Shown here piece after piece: positions 1 to 10,740 of a stretch of DNA of 64,000 nucleotides. The translations under genes and the position numbers were made by a program. Each line of letters opens with the position of its first letter. The stretch's first letter is position 1. The DNA is taken from NCBI GenBank assembly GCA_030035585.1, contig CM057462.1, positions 94,137,234 to 94,201,233 of the forward strand, written 5' to 3'. The stretch is from Dugong dugon. Taxonomy: Eukaryota > Chordata > Mammalia > Sirenia > Dugongidae. The notes beneath the pieces were generated by a model. That model was given only the letters and a program-made list of their open reading frames with translations, had not been told where the DNA came from and made no database searches.

Positions 1-175
1 CTGGGCTAGTGTGCCCAGTTAGTCTCATATACATGGTTGAGCTACGTGTATTATTGTTTGTTTTATGGGCCTGTCTAATCTTTGGCTGAAGGGCGAACCT
101 CAGGAGTGACTTCAAGACTGAGTTAAAAGGGTGTCCGGGAGCTATATTCTTGGGGTTTCTCCAGTCTCCATCTTT
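1..175 (-). mobile_element. L1 3' UTR fragment, antisense
   Basis: This is the reverse complement of a LINE-1 3' untranslated segment. It matches, in opposite orientation, the 3' UTRs at 10343-10740 and 26640-26960, and in the same orientation the copy at 38990-39110 (shared blocks such as ttgttttatgggcctgtcta). The window edge cuts the element. It has no coding capacity. Confidence 0.85.
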
Positions 176-3100
176 CTATTTTTTTTTTTTAAATGTGGCT
201 ACTAGGAAAGTTAAAATTACATACATGACTCACATTTGCATCTTGCATTATATTTCTATTGGACAGTGCTACTCTACATGGAAGCTCTCTGTAGACCATA
301 GAGTACAGTGTGAGTGTTACTTACAGCCAGAAAAAGTGCAGGTTTAGCTGAATGGTAGGGATCTTATGTGATAGCATGAAGCTTCTTAATATTTACTGAA
401 TTGCTAATACAAGCTTCATTTAGGCATCTTTTCCCTTTTTATCTGTAGTAGGGAAGCATGGGTGAGAGTGAAAATGCAATGATGTGAACAAATAATAACT
501 TCAGTGCATTGAGCTGCAATTACACAGGCATTGTGCTAAGTATTGTAGGATTAGGTAGGACTCTATTGGTTACAAGTGAATTAACTGAATTGAAAAAAAG
601 AACTCTTGTAATCATGGAAAGAGTCAGGGTGCCTCTGGGTCTCCTGAATTCCTAGGACATAAACGCTGTCATCTGTCTCCCTCTCTCCCTCTCTCACACT
701 GGCTTCTCCCTCATTGGCAACATCTATCTTTCAGATCAGTTATCGCCACATGTCAGAAAGCATGGCTCCTGCATCTCCTGAGTATCACCGTGGCTCTAGG
801 GAAAGATTCAGACTTGCCCTCGGTGGTTTCAGATTTTAAAACCCTGGGTTTTGAAAGGCCATGGTAGACCTAAGTTGGTTTCAGATACCCACCGTTGGAC
901 CATGGACAGCTCTAGCCCCAACAATAGGGGAGAAGAGTTTCCTAGAAAAGGGGGGTGTTGTTCTTGGCTGATAAAAGAATAAATATACATTATACCTACC
1001 TTACCTAATTTAATATGTACATCCAATTAGTGAGGTAATACCCACTTTAGTGATGAGAAAACTAAGGCTCAAGGAGGTTATTATGTATTTTGCCCGAGTT
1101 TAAACCTTCCAGGCTGCAAGACCTGATCTGTATATATCCAAAGCCCACGTACTTAACCACTCACTGAGACAGTTCTAGTAACTTGGGGTTTGTGTTGACT
1201 TAACTGAATTAGCTCTTCGCTTTTTTTCCTGCTAGATTGCTTCTCATTGAAACTAAAGATGGGAATGAGGGTAAGAGAGCTAGCCTCATGGTAACCCTCA
1301 GTAAATTCTTGAATTGTAAACCAACACCACGGTACTCTTCAGTCTTGCAGTCAACATTCTAAAGGTCATAGAAAAGCTCTGCCATAATCATCTTTGCACT
1401 AAAGAGCTTAAAATATCTTTACTAGCACTTGGGCATTTCGTTTTTGTAATTTTTAATCCTTATACCAGATTTTGAAAACTTCCACATCACATTTTTCACC
1501 AACACATGGCTTCCTATAGTCTGTACCCACATGGGCATAGTGATTTCAGAGGCAAAGATGAAAGAGAAATCTTCTGTTATTCATAAACAATATCCTGCCC
1601 AAAGGAATTACTCTTTGAAAATGATGATCCATATGTCTTTCTGAAAAATGGCCTGGGTGTGTGTGAATTTTCTACACAGGTCAAAAACAAAGCCAAACAT
1701 TTCAAATTAAATGACATCAAAAGGCTGCAAGTCTAAGTTTGTTTCCTTTAATCTAGTGGAAATGGTTATTTACATAGGAAAAATAGCCGTAAATGACAGC
1801 TTTATTGGCTGAATTCATATTAAGCAGTTTGATGAAATGTTAAAGGCTCTGAACTGTACTGGTCAGAAACCAGTCTCCTGTGTAGCCCTGTGGCCTTAAG
1901 TCATAATAAATGCAATAGCTAACCTTTGTTGAGTGCTAAACAGCATGCAGAGTACTTTCCCATATGTCTTTCACTGATTCTTTCCAGTGTCAAAGTCATT
2001 CATTTTACCAATGTTTGTCAGTTGTCTGCACTGTGCCAGGTGAGGAGTTAGGTACTAAATGTGGCCCTGCTTAGAGGCCATGGCACTTAGAGTCTAGTGG
2101 GAAGTCATACATGTAAACAGGTGTTTCCATGTAATTTGTTGTAAGTGCTACGTTACAAGGCATACAAGGTTCTGTGGGACCACATGAAATTATATCTTAC
2201 CAGAATTCAAGAACTTTGAAGGTTTCCTGCAGGAAGTGCTATCAATGCAGGCATCTGGGGCAGGCAGGGGGTAAAAAAAGAAGTTGTCTATCTGAACGTA
2301 GAGTGAGGATGGGGTAAGCAGAAGTGACGAGGGCTCAGTCTGGAGAAGAAGGTAGTTGATCCTAGAATGTGAAGGTCCATATTGGTATATACCTTAGACT
2401 GAGGTCGATGGGAAACCCTCAAATGGTTTTAAGCAACTGAGTTACATAATTAGATCTGCATTTTAGAAAGCTGAAATATGAATATCTTTGCTCACTTCTC
2501 TGTCTCAATTTTCTTATCTGTAAATTGAAAGGGATGCTCTACCCTTTATAACTCCTTCCAAGTTTAATATTCTATAAATTTCCCCTATTCTGGCAAAATT
2601 TAATTCCTTGTTGATTTCCAGATCTCTTGGTAGACAAGGCCTAAGATTACAACTAGTGCTTGAAGAGGGGAGATTTGGTGGGGTAGGGGTGAGAAGGACA
2701 GGAAGCTGTGGATGGTATATTATTTCCATTGGGAAATAAGTAAATGAGAAGGTTATGCAGGTTTCTCTGACAGTCTCCTGAAAGGGAACTGGTGGATGGC
2801 TGACTTTAGCCTCTCTGCAAACGGTGGAATGGCACCTTGTCCCACTTCTAGTGCAGTGCTGCATACTGAGATATTTACTGAAGAAATGACATGAAGTCTG
2901 GAATTTGCTTAAAAGTAATTAGGGTCTGTACATATGAAACAAGATTGGCCGTGACTCAATTTTTGTTGATGCTGAGTGATGAGTACAGAAGGGTCCATTA
3001 TATAATTTTCTCTGCTTTTGTGTATGTTTGAAAATTTTGATAATAAAAGGTTAAAAGATAAAATAATAAAATAACAGTGCCCCCACCTAGTACTCAAGTC

Positions 3101-3440
3101 CCTTATTTGTCCACAAATGGAGAGCAAGTCAGGCTCTCTCCTTTTACCATCTTCAAGCAAATGGAGTCACTGTGTCATAAACGCTGACACTTTGCTTTAA
3201 GTTCTGTATTAGCTTTGGCTCAAAATGTTCCAGTCTACATTTAGATTATGTGGGCAGATCAAAGAGAGAGAATTATATGCAAAGGAAGGGGCAACTCTAC
3301 TGGGAGTTCACTGATGATATAGGCAGGGCTCTGCAGATCCTGGGCTGCATCTGCCCAGGAGGCAGTCTCTAGATAGTAGAGTGTTTTTGGAGTCAGGCAT
3401 ATTAGACTCAGTTATGTATCAGCTGAAGGACACTGACAAG
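176..3440. other. Intergenic DNA with old MIR/L2 remnants
   Basis: No gene or exon is supported here. The open frames are short and lack codon bias or recognisable domains. MIR-like remnants lie at about 1030-1175 and 1905-1990 (words like 'gatgagaaaactaaggctca' and 'tgagtgctaa'). A stretch at 2000-2120 resembles L2/MIR-type old repeat. The rest looks like unique sequence. Confidence 0.6.
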
Positions 3441-3665
3441 AAATAACAAAAATAGGTAATATTCCTTGAACCCTCACTGTATGCCAGGTACTACACTAAG
3501 CTCTCTATGCACTTTATATCATGCAATTCTAATAGCCACCCTATTAGATGCTACCATTATGTTGTTATTAGCTGCCGTCTAATCGATTCCAACTCATGTC
3601 TTTACAGGTGAGGAAATTGAGGCTTACAGAAGTTATATAATTTGTCCAGGATCACATAGAGTTTA
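3440..3665 (+). repeat. MIR SINE interrupted by a short SINE/RTE tail
   Basis: The order is that of a MIR element: a 'ccaggtactacactaagc' block, a 'ctattagatgctaccatta' block, then 'aggtgaggaaattgaggct' and a 'gtccaggatcacatag' end. About 39 bases at 3560-3598 do not belong to MIR and match the common 3' tail of the AfroSINE and RTE elements (tgttgttattagctgccg..., minus orientation). Confidence 0.7.
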
Positions 3666-3799
3666 CATAATTCCCAGTAAATGTTATGGAAAATAACTAA
3701 AATCCAGTGGTTAGGTGAAAGAGAAACTGCATGTAACAGAAAAAAAGAAAAATAGCTATGATTTAAAATAAAATAATTTGTTTCTCTTTCACCTTTGAG

Positions 3800-4160
3800 A
3801 AGTCCAGAGATACTCAGGCCAGAGCTGGCATGGCTCTCTTGGGCACTCAGGGTTCTTCTGTCTTATTGCTTCACCGCGTTTAAGTCTTCCATCCTCAAGG
3901 TATCATGGTCCACGATACCTGTTGGAACTCTATTCCAACCAGCAGAAAGGATGGGATGGAAGAAGGGCATACCAGCCTCCCTTCCTTTTAAGGATGCACA
4001 CCAGAAGTTCCATGTTTCCTTTCTGCTTGTATTACAATAGCCAGAACTTAGTTCCATGTCCACACCTAGCAGATTATAGAAAACTTGCATGTGAAAGTTC
4101 CAAGACACAAGATGGGATGGGGAAATATATTCTTTTTACTGTAAGATCATGTGCCTAGCT
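3800..4160 (+). repeat. Old interspersed repeat, family not named
   Basis: The order of blocks (gctggcatggctc, ccagcagaaagg, ccttccttttaagga, ccagaagttcc, agccagaacttagt, ccacacctagc) is shared with the stretch at 37420-37800. It also resembles a dispersed repeat I remember from other mammals. Both copies are diverged. Overlapping frames of about 80 codons on both strands are chance. Confidence 0.6.
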
Positions 4161-4975
4161 GAATATCAGTGGTTCTATTAGTATGGAAGAAGAAGAAGAG
4201 TATTGGGGTCACTAGCAGTCACTGCCTGTCCCACACTCCACTGCATTTCCCATCTCTAGTCTCTTTGGGTGTGAAAGGGGCATGGTGATCTTTCTCATAG
4301 ACACCTTTCACAGGGGCTTTGTTGAGCAGTTGAACACAGGGCCAGCTCATGGTAGTCAGTCAGGTGTCTATTTGAGAAGCCGAAGTTTCCCTTGTAAAAG
4401 TGACAGAGAAAAGGGACAGGTGCTTCCATGAGTTACTCTTGAAATGGTAATGTAGGTTTAACATATTTATACTGTGAGCATGTGCTTGAAAAGTCAAGGA
4501 TAAGTCAGATGTTTGCTGGTGGAACTGTGGTTTAAATGAGCTCACTAAAGAAACCCAGGATGAATTTTTCTGTAAGCCAAAGATGGCCTCCCAAATAAAT
4601 TTTTACATTTTTATTCAATTTGTGGATACTTTCTCAGCACTTACTATGTGTAAGGCACTGTGGTAGACCTTGCAATACATGATGAACATCACCTTTACTT
4701 GAGTTGCTCAAATATACCTGAATCATTAATTGATGAACATACTCTCAGGCTAACATATAGTCAAATAATATTTGTTACCTTAATTGTAAGCTTCTCTCTT
4801 TTTTTTTTTACATATTAACATTTCTGAAATCTGAGGCATCTTAAAATTGATAGTGTGTCATATGCATCCTACTTTTTTCAGTAGTACTTTTTTCTTAATG
4901 TTACAACTTAAAATTGATGGTTTCTTAGATGTGATGTGGTATAGTATTTGAGTAGGGCTTTAGTGTTTATTGCTA

Positions 4976-5128
4976 GAAGCCCTGGTGGCATAGTGGTTAA
5001 GGGTTTGTCTGCTAACCAAAAGATCGGCAATTCAAATCCACCAGCCACTCCTTTGGAAACACTATGGGGCAGTTCTACTCTGTCCTTGTAGGGTCGCTAT
5101 GAGTTGGAATCAACTCCACAGCAGTGAG
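4976..5128 (+). mobile_element. AfroSINE, short 'ccctggtgg' type
   Basis: This is a tRNA-derived SINE. Its A-box-like part is 'tggcatagtggttaag' and its B-box-like part 'ggcaattcaaatcc'. The central block 'ggggcagttctactctgtcc' and the tail 'gctatgagttggaatcaact' follow. An 8-base repeat, tgtttatt, lies at 4964-4971 and 5133-5140 and may be the target-site duplication. Confidence 0.9.
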
Positions 5129-5724
5129 TTACTGTTTATTAAGTGCTTTCATGTATCTTATTTCATTTGATTCTTCCTTTGAGGGAAGGAAGGTAATTCC
5201 TTCCTTCTACTTTATAGAAAAGAAAGCTGGCTATGATTAGTTAAGCAGATTGTAAAAAACTTGCATGTGGCAGGTCCAGGACTCAAATACAGATTTTTTT
5301 TTCCACCAAATCTAGTGGTGTTTCCACCACGCCTTGATGTCTCTTTAATTTGCATTCACACATGCTATTACATGTACATTTGTACAAACGCAATAGAAGT
5401 CAAACTGCTTTTAAAGTTAGTAGTTTGCTTTTTAGTGAAAATGGGTCAAAGAGTAGTCAAGTGTTAATTTTCTGTAGCACAACATAAAATGTCCTCGAAG
5501 CCCTGTGGTTGAAAAACAAGATTAACTATTAGAAAACCATATGAATTGAAAACTTTAAAGTTTCCCTGAGCAGAACCTGCCATGTGCGTAGTAAAGCAAG
5601 GGTAATTCTTGCTAGGTGCCCAAACCATTTTTTCCTGACCACACTTAGTGAGACAGGTCATATCCAAGGAATGACCCAAAAGTCCTCCAGCTTTTGCATT
5701 GATCAATGAAATTGCCTTTTTAGC

Positions 5725-5890
5725 ATGGTGCAGTGGCCAAAACATGGACATGGAATGAGAAAGATGGGAGTTTGGATCCTAACTGATAGCTGTGTGACCT
5801 TGGGCAAGTTATTTAACTTCTCCAGGTTTGCCTCTAAGTAAGGATAATAACACTTTTCCAAGGTTGTTGGGAAGGTGAGAGTTAAGGAAG
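5725..5890 (+). repeat. MIR SINE
   Basis: It carries the MIR core order: 'tttggatcctaact', 'agctgtgtgaccttgggcaa', 'ttatttaacttctcc', then 'aaggttgttgggaaggtgag'. It is an ancient mammalian SINE without coding function. It directly precedes an AfroSINE. Confidence 0.8.
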
Positions 5891-5894
5891 GTAA

Positions 5895-6621
5895 ACAGAC
5901 AAAAAAAATCACTGCTGCTGAGTTGATTCCAACTCATAGCAACCCTGTAGGAAGAGTAGAACTGCCCCATAGGGTTTCCAAGGCTGTAAGTCTTTACAGA
6001 AGCAGACTGCCACATCTTTCTCCCACAGAGTGGCTAGTGGGTTCAAACCACCAGCCTGTCAGTTAGCAGCTATCTGAGTCATCTAGTGCTGCTATAACAG
6101 AAATACCGCAAATGGATGGCTTTAACAAAGAGAAATTTATTCTCTTATAGTCTTGTAGGCTACAAGTCCAAATTCAGAGCATCACCTCTGGGGGAAGGCT
6201 TTCTCTCTCTGTGGGCTCTGAAGAGAGGTCCTTGTCATCAGTCTTCCCTTGGTTTGGAAGCTTCTCTGTGCAGGACCCAGGGTCCAAAGGATGCGCTCTG
6301 CTCCTGGCACTACTTTCTTGCTGGTATGAGATCCCCACTCTTTGCTTGCTTCCCTTTCCTTTTATCTCTTGTAAGATAAAAGGTGGTGCAGGCCACACCC
6401 CAGGGAAACTCCCTTTACATTGGATCAGGGATGTGACCTTAGTAAGGGTGTTACAATCCCACCCTAATCCTCTTCAGCGTAAAATTACAATCACAAAATG
6501 GAGGACAACCACACAATGCTGGGAATCATGGCCTAACCAAGTTGACACATATTTTTGGGGGACACAATTCAATCCATGACAGCAGCCAAGCACTTAACTA
6601 CTGGACAATTAGGGCTCCTTT
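5895..6621 (-). mobile_element. AfroSINE, long form, split by an LTR
   Basis: Minus-strand AfroSINE with the long body (block 'aggctgtaagtctttacaga'). Its 3' two thirds lie at 5895-6070. The tRNA-like head resumes at 6582 with 'gcagccaagcacttaacta' and ends at 'gggctcc' near 6621. The 511 bases between are an LTR insertion, so this SINE is older than the LTR copy. Confidence 0.88.
6071..6581 (+). mobile_element. Solo LTR, ERVL-MaLR type
   Basis: The start region 'gtgctgctataacagaaata' and 'agagaaatttattctctta' match the 5' part of mammalian MaLR LTRs. The copy ends in CA at 6581. It is flanked by GCAGC at 6066-6070 and 6582-6586, a perfect 5-base duplication as expected for this class. The initial TG appears mutated to TA. 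No internal retroviral sequence remains; the frame at 6211-6579 is not a known protein. Confidence 0.82.
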
Positions 6622-6636
6622 TAGACTCTGTATAAA

Positions 6637-6822
6637 GCCAAAAAAAACAAAAACAAACCATTCTGTCGAGTCGGATTCTGACTCATAGTGACCCTGTTGG
6701 ACCCAGTAGGGTCCAGAGTAGAACTGCCCCATAGAGTTTCCAGAGAGTGACTGGTGGATTCAAAATCCTGACCTTTTGGTTAGCAGCCAGGCTTTTAACC
6801 ACTCTACCCACAGAGCTCCTAA
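6637..6822 (-). mobile_element. AfroSINE, short form
   Basis: Reads on the minus strand from 'aggagctctgtgggtagagt' (mutated head) to an A-rich tail now seen as 'aaaaaaaacaaaaac' at its left end. It contains 'gtagaactgccccatagag' and 'gaccttttggttagcagcc'. It follows the previous SINE with almost no spacer, so the two are tandem insertions in the same orientation. Confidence 0.88.
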
Positions 6823-7816
6823 GGAAGGCAACGCACTTGGCAAATAGTAAGTAGTCAATCAATGGCAGTTATTTGTATTACCACTAGAGCTTCAAGGAGG
6901 CACAGGTTTCAGGGTACTGACTTACCTTAAAAAAATATACCCTGCCTGGAAAAATTGTCTATCCTCTGGGAGACCCAGGACTCCATCAGACACCAAGAAC
7001 AGACATCCCCATTTTGAGGGGGTACTTATTCCTGAGTAGCATAATAGGAATAGTTCAGATTTTCTTTAATATTATCAATTCACTCAATTTTTTTCAGCAT
7101 ACCTCATCTTCTTTCTTGTGTATTGCTTTAGACAGCTACTATTATTTATGCATGCATTTCTATAATAAAACCTTCATTAACTGGAACTTAGCAAACTGGA
7201 ACACTTAAATGGCCATGGTTTTTCCCTCTGGGCTTCATTTGGAGAAAGAGGGAAATGATAGCTAAAGTTTTGAGAGAGATAGGAAAATTTGAAAACGAGA
7301 GAGAATCAAGTAATTCACTCCCTTCGTTTTATTGCTAAGAGAAAGGGAGTGAATCAAGGCCACCCTCCTAGTAGACAGTAGAGTCAGGAGAGCATTCCCC
7401 AGTAGAGTCAGGAGAGCATTCCCAGTCTGTCACTCTTTCTTCTAGACTATGGTCTAAAGATGTACGTGGAGTTTGGGTATCCAGTTCTTGCCACTGCACT
7501 ACAGATCTCAAATTCTAATGCTTGCAAGGGCCGACTTTAGGAAGTAGTGGTGAACTGTGGCAAAATGGATCCTGTGTACCCTCTTTAAAAGCATTTAACT
7601 AAGAAAAAAAAGTACAGGGAAACAAAACATTCTAGGGGCCAGACAGAGCCTGTTGGTTCCCAGTTTGAGTGCTTCGCACCATCTATATCCACAGTCCTTA
7701 CTCATTAAGAAGATAATTTGAATCATGCACCTGAGGCTCATTGCTAAAATGTTTCAATAATGTTCATTAATTTATTACTAGTTAAAGCAGAAAATTGAAA
7801 AAATGCATTATATAGA
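6823..7816. other. Intergenic DNA, no gene seen
   Basis: No recognisable repeat family or exon. The only structure noted is a 24-base tandem duplication at 7377-7423. Confidence 0.55.
7377..7423. repeat. Tandem duplication, 2 x ~24 bp
   Basis: The unit agtagagtcaggagagcatt + cccc occurs at 7377-7400 and again at 7401-7423, where it has lost one C. It is otherwise identical, so it is a recent local duplication. Confidence 0.95.
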
Positions 7817-7984
7817 TATAAAAAAAAAAAACAACCCATTGCTGTTGAGTTGATTACGACTCATAGTGACCCAACAGGACAAAGTAGAATGCCCCATAGC
7901 ATTTTCAAAGAGTGACTGGTGGATTCAAATGGCCGACCTTTTGGTTAGAAGCCAATTTCTTAACTACTGCACCACCATGGCTCC

Positions 7985-7986
<2 letters not shown>
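7817..7986 (-). mobile_element. AfroSINE, short form
   Basis: Minus-strand copy: A-rich tail at the left edge, 'tgactcatagtgaccc'-like tail block, 'gaccttttggttagaagcc', and head 'gcaccaccatggctccc' at 7986. Its head end abuts the CA microsatellite. Confidence 0.9.
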
Positions 7987-8045
<59 letters not shown>

Positions 8046-8090
8046 AATATATGTGCACACACATATATGTGTATGTATATATATATTTTC
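7987..8090. repeat. (CA)n / (TA)n microsatellite
   Basis: An almost pure AC dinucleotide run (about 27 units) spans 7987-8040. It is followed by mixed ATAT/TGTG sequence to about 8090. Two long frames across it (poly-Thr-His and poly-Cys-Val) are dinucleotide artefacts. Confidence 0.97.
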
Positions 8091-8515
8091 TGATTTTGAC
8101 ACAAGGGTAACTTTATTAAAAGCAAACATCTGAACATAATTTTAAAGGACATTTTTTTGAAATAATACCACCTCCATCATCTCTCTTCTGTCTTCATTGA
8201 GAAACTGTGCAAGATTAAGCTTACTTTTTTCTAGTGCTGCTGTTTTGGCTCATCGTGGTAATCTCATTTTCATTTCTGATTCTGGTTCTGGAACTTCATG
8301 ATCACTGTTAGAGTCAGCTTCAGTGGCGTGACGTCTCCTGTTCACCCTAGTGGAAGCCATCACTTTTCTCTGTCCTCTGTTATTCTTTTGCTGGGTGGAT
8401 TTTGATGCTTGGGCTGCTTTTATAACCCTGATAGGAGTCATATATACTTCCTTACTCTTTTCATCTTCATTTTGAATAATAGTCATTGTTGTCTTGGCAT
8501 CTTGGGCTGCTACAG
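8091..8515 (-). pseudogene. NCAPG: Processed pseudogene fragment, NCAPG-like C-terminus
   Basis: Minus-strand translation gives a hydrophilic C-terminal tail with motifs EVYMTPIR, QASKSTQQKNNRGQRKV, EADSNSDHEVPEPESEMK and, after a TGA stop in place of an Arg codon (near 8252), AKTAALEKSKLNLAQFLNED. From memory this resembles the C-terminus of condensin I subunit CAP-G, which acts in mitotic chromosome condensation. AATAAA on the minus strand (8112-8117) lies about 65 bases past the end of the conserved frame. No introns and the in-frame stop indicate a dead, 5'-truncated retrocopy. Identification was not checked by alignment. Confidence 0.6.
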
Positions 8516-8570
8516 TACATGTATATGTACATATATATGTGTATATTATATATATGTATGTAGAGAGAGA
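8516..8570. repeat. TATG/TA-rich microsatellite with GA run
   Basis: Alternating 'tatatgtacatatatatgtg' type sequence ending in 'gagagagaga'. It lies between the 5' break of the pseudogene and the repeat at 8571. Confidence 0.85.
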
Positions 8571-9152
8571 GATTTTAAGGAATTGACTCATTAGGATTGT
8601 GGGGGCTGGCAAGTTCAAAATCTGTAGGTCAGGTTACAGGATGGAAAGTCCGGTAGTCTTGTGTCTGAAATCGGCAGACCAGGTGGCAGGCTGGAAATTC
8701 CAGTAGGATGTCTATGTTACAGTCTTGAGGCAGAATCCTCTTCCTCCCTCAGGAAACCTCAGTTTTTGCTCTTAAGGACTTCCACTGGTTGGATGAGGCC
8801 CACCCACATTATGAAGGGTAATCTGTTTTACTTAAGGTCAACTGGTTTAAATGTTAAAAACCAAACCAAACCCATTGCTGGTGAGTCTATTCTGACTCAT
8901 AGCGACCCTATAGCTGTTCTATAGGACAGAGTGGAACTGCCTCATAGGGTTTCTGAGGCTATAATCTTTATGGAAGTAGACTGCTACATCTTTCTCCTGC
9001 TCAGGGGCTGGTGGGTTTGAACCACCAACCTTTTGGTTAGCAGCCGAGCACTTAACCACTGCACCACATGTAAATACCTTCATAACGGCATCTAGACTAG
9101 AGTTTGACCAAACATCATAGCCTAGCCAAGGTGACAAAATTAACTATCACAA
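8571..9152 (+). mobile_element. Interspersed repeat split by a SINE
   Basis: The left part (8571-8856) has 'aaggaattgactca', 'gttggatgaggcccaccca' and 'gtaatctgttttacttaagg'. The right part (9069-9152) has 'gtttgaccaaacatcatag' and 'gacaaaattaactatcac'. This order is familiar from an L1 or LTR 3' segment common in mammals, but I cannot fix the family. An AfroSINE at 8857-9068 interrupts it. Confidence 0.6.
8857..9068 (-). mobile_element. AfroSINE, long form
   Basis: Minus-strand long AfroSINE containing 'gaggctataatctttatgga' and 'accttttggttagcagccga', with the head ending 'cactgcaccac'. The A-rich tail is at the left (aaaaaccaaaccaaaccc). It is nested in the repeat at 8571-9152. Confidence 0.92.
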
Positions 9153-9441
9153 ACTGCTGAATTGATTATATAATCCATTAATAGGTTACAACATATAATT
9201 AAAAGATCATTGGACTAGGGTAATACTGTGACATTTTTGTTTATGTATTCATTAATTGATTAATTCAACAGCTATTTTCCCAATGCCTAAGGAGAGTGAG
9301 GTGCTGTTTTGGGTGTCATGAGCAAATATGGGTATTTGTCATCAAGGGCTCCAAAATCCTTACAAAATCATTTTAAAATCTGTGCAAACATCTAAAAACT
9401 CAAGGCAGAACAGTCACTTCACATTATGCAGAGTGTTTTAT

Positions 9442-9650
9442 TTTGTTGTTGTTGTGTGTATGGAGTCCATTCCAACTCATAGAGACCCCATGTGAAAGAG
9501 TAGAACTACCCCATAGAGTTTTCTTGGCTGTAATCTTCACAGAAGCAAATTGCTAAGTCTTTCTCCCGAGGAGTGGCTGGGTGGTTTCAAACTCACAATC
9601 TTTTGGTTAGCAGCCCCAGTGCTAACCTTTTGTGCCACCAAGGCTTCTTG
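9442..9650 (-). mobile_element. AfroSINE, long form
   Basis: Minus orientation. Its 3' end is GTT-rich (gttgttgttgtgtg) instead of A-rich, like the RTE elements in this window. Blocks 'tggctgtaatcttcacagaa' and 'ttttggttagcagcccc' and the head 'tgccaccaaggcttc' are present. Confidence 0.88.
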
Positions 9651-9704
9651 ATTTTATATTACCATAAAATATAATAATAACAAATCTCTTAGGTAGCAGA
9701 ACAG

Positions 9705-10020
9705 ATTTTAGCCTAGATTTTACAGATAAGGAAATGAGTTCTGGAGAAAGTGACTTACTCGAGCTACTAAGTAAAAATAGTAGAACAATCATGGTAATAA
9801 TAAATAATATCTGTTAAGCATTTAGTATGTATATTTTAGGTACTAATTTAATTCTCACTACCACCTTATAATGATGGTGCTATTATTATGCTCATTTTAT
9901 AGGGGAGAAAAATGAGGCAGAGAGGCTAAATCATGTGCCCAAAGTTAAGAATCAGTGGAACTAGGATTCAATCCTAGGCAATATGGTTCTGGATCCTCAA
10001 TCTTAACCATTGTATTGTAT
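9705..10020 (+). repeat. MIR SINE remnants
   Basis: A short MIR piece at 9705-9775 ('acagataaggaaatgagttc') is followed by a longer copy at 9790-10020. The second has 'gttaagcatttagtatgta', 'attattatgctcatttta', 'gaggcagagaggctaaat' and 'aggattcaatcctaggc'. Confidence 0.75.
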
Positions 10021-10342
10021 ATTTTGGTAAGCAAAAAACACAGATCATTAACCCCAGACAGGTCATGGTGTATCTTTACCTCCTTCTATCCCTACCACAT
10101 ACGTGGTGTGTCATCTGCTGTGACAGGAAAGCATTTGGGGTAAGGGGATGAGCAGGAACAGAACCTGGGTCCTGAACACTCCTCAGTGTGGATAATTTTC
10201 ACCGAGTTAATAAAAGCGACTGAAGCTAACAATAGAAAAGGCAGAGGGCAAGAATATTCTCCACCAAAGAGGCATCTATTTCTGTGGCTGTGCCCCATAT
10301 GTGATGTTGTATTCTTGAGATAAAATAAATTGTGGAAACTCA

Positions 10343-10740
10343 CAAAAAAAGACCAGACTTACTAGTCTGACAGAGACTGGAGAAACCTCAACGGTATGGC
10401 CCCCAGACACCCTTTTAACTCAGTACTGAAGTCACTCCTGAGGTTCACCCTTCAGCCAAAGATCAGACAGGCCCATAAAAGAAAAAATAATACATGTAGC
10501 TCAGCCATGTATACGAGAATAAATGGACACACCACCCAGAGGCAAGAACAAGAAGGCAGGAGGGGACAGGAAAGCTGGAGGAATGGAAACGGGGAATGCA
10601 AGGTTTAGAAGGGGAGAGTGTTGACACATCATGAGGTTGGCAACCAATGACACAAAAGAACATGTGTATTAATTGTTTAATGAGAAACTAATTTGCTCTG
10701 TAAACCTCCACCTAAAGCACAGTAAAAAGAAAAAAAAATC
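10343..10740 (+). mobile_element. L1 3' UTR end, plus strand
   Basis: Starts 'aaaaaaagaccagacttact' and contains 'tatggcccccagacaccctt', 'gatcagacaggcccataaaa' and 'gagaaactaatttgctctgt', ending in an A-rich stretch near 10735. It is colinear with the 3' UTR of the longer L1 at 24895-27090. It is a 5'-truncated L1 with no ORF. Confidence 0.85.

Noticed and set aside
7866-8129. Open frames encoding poly-Thr-His and poly-Cys-Val
   Set aside because: They are translations of the CA dinucleotide run and neighbouring SINE; no protein is implied.
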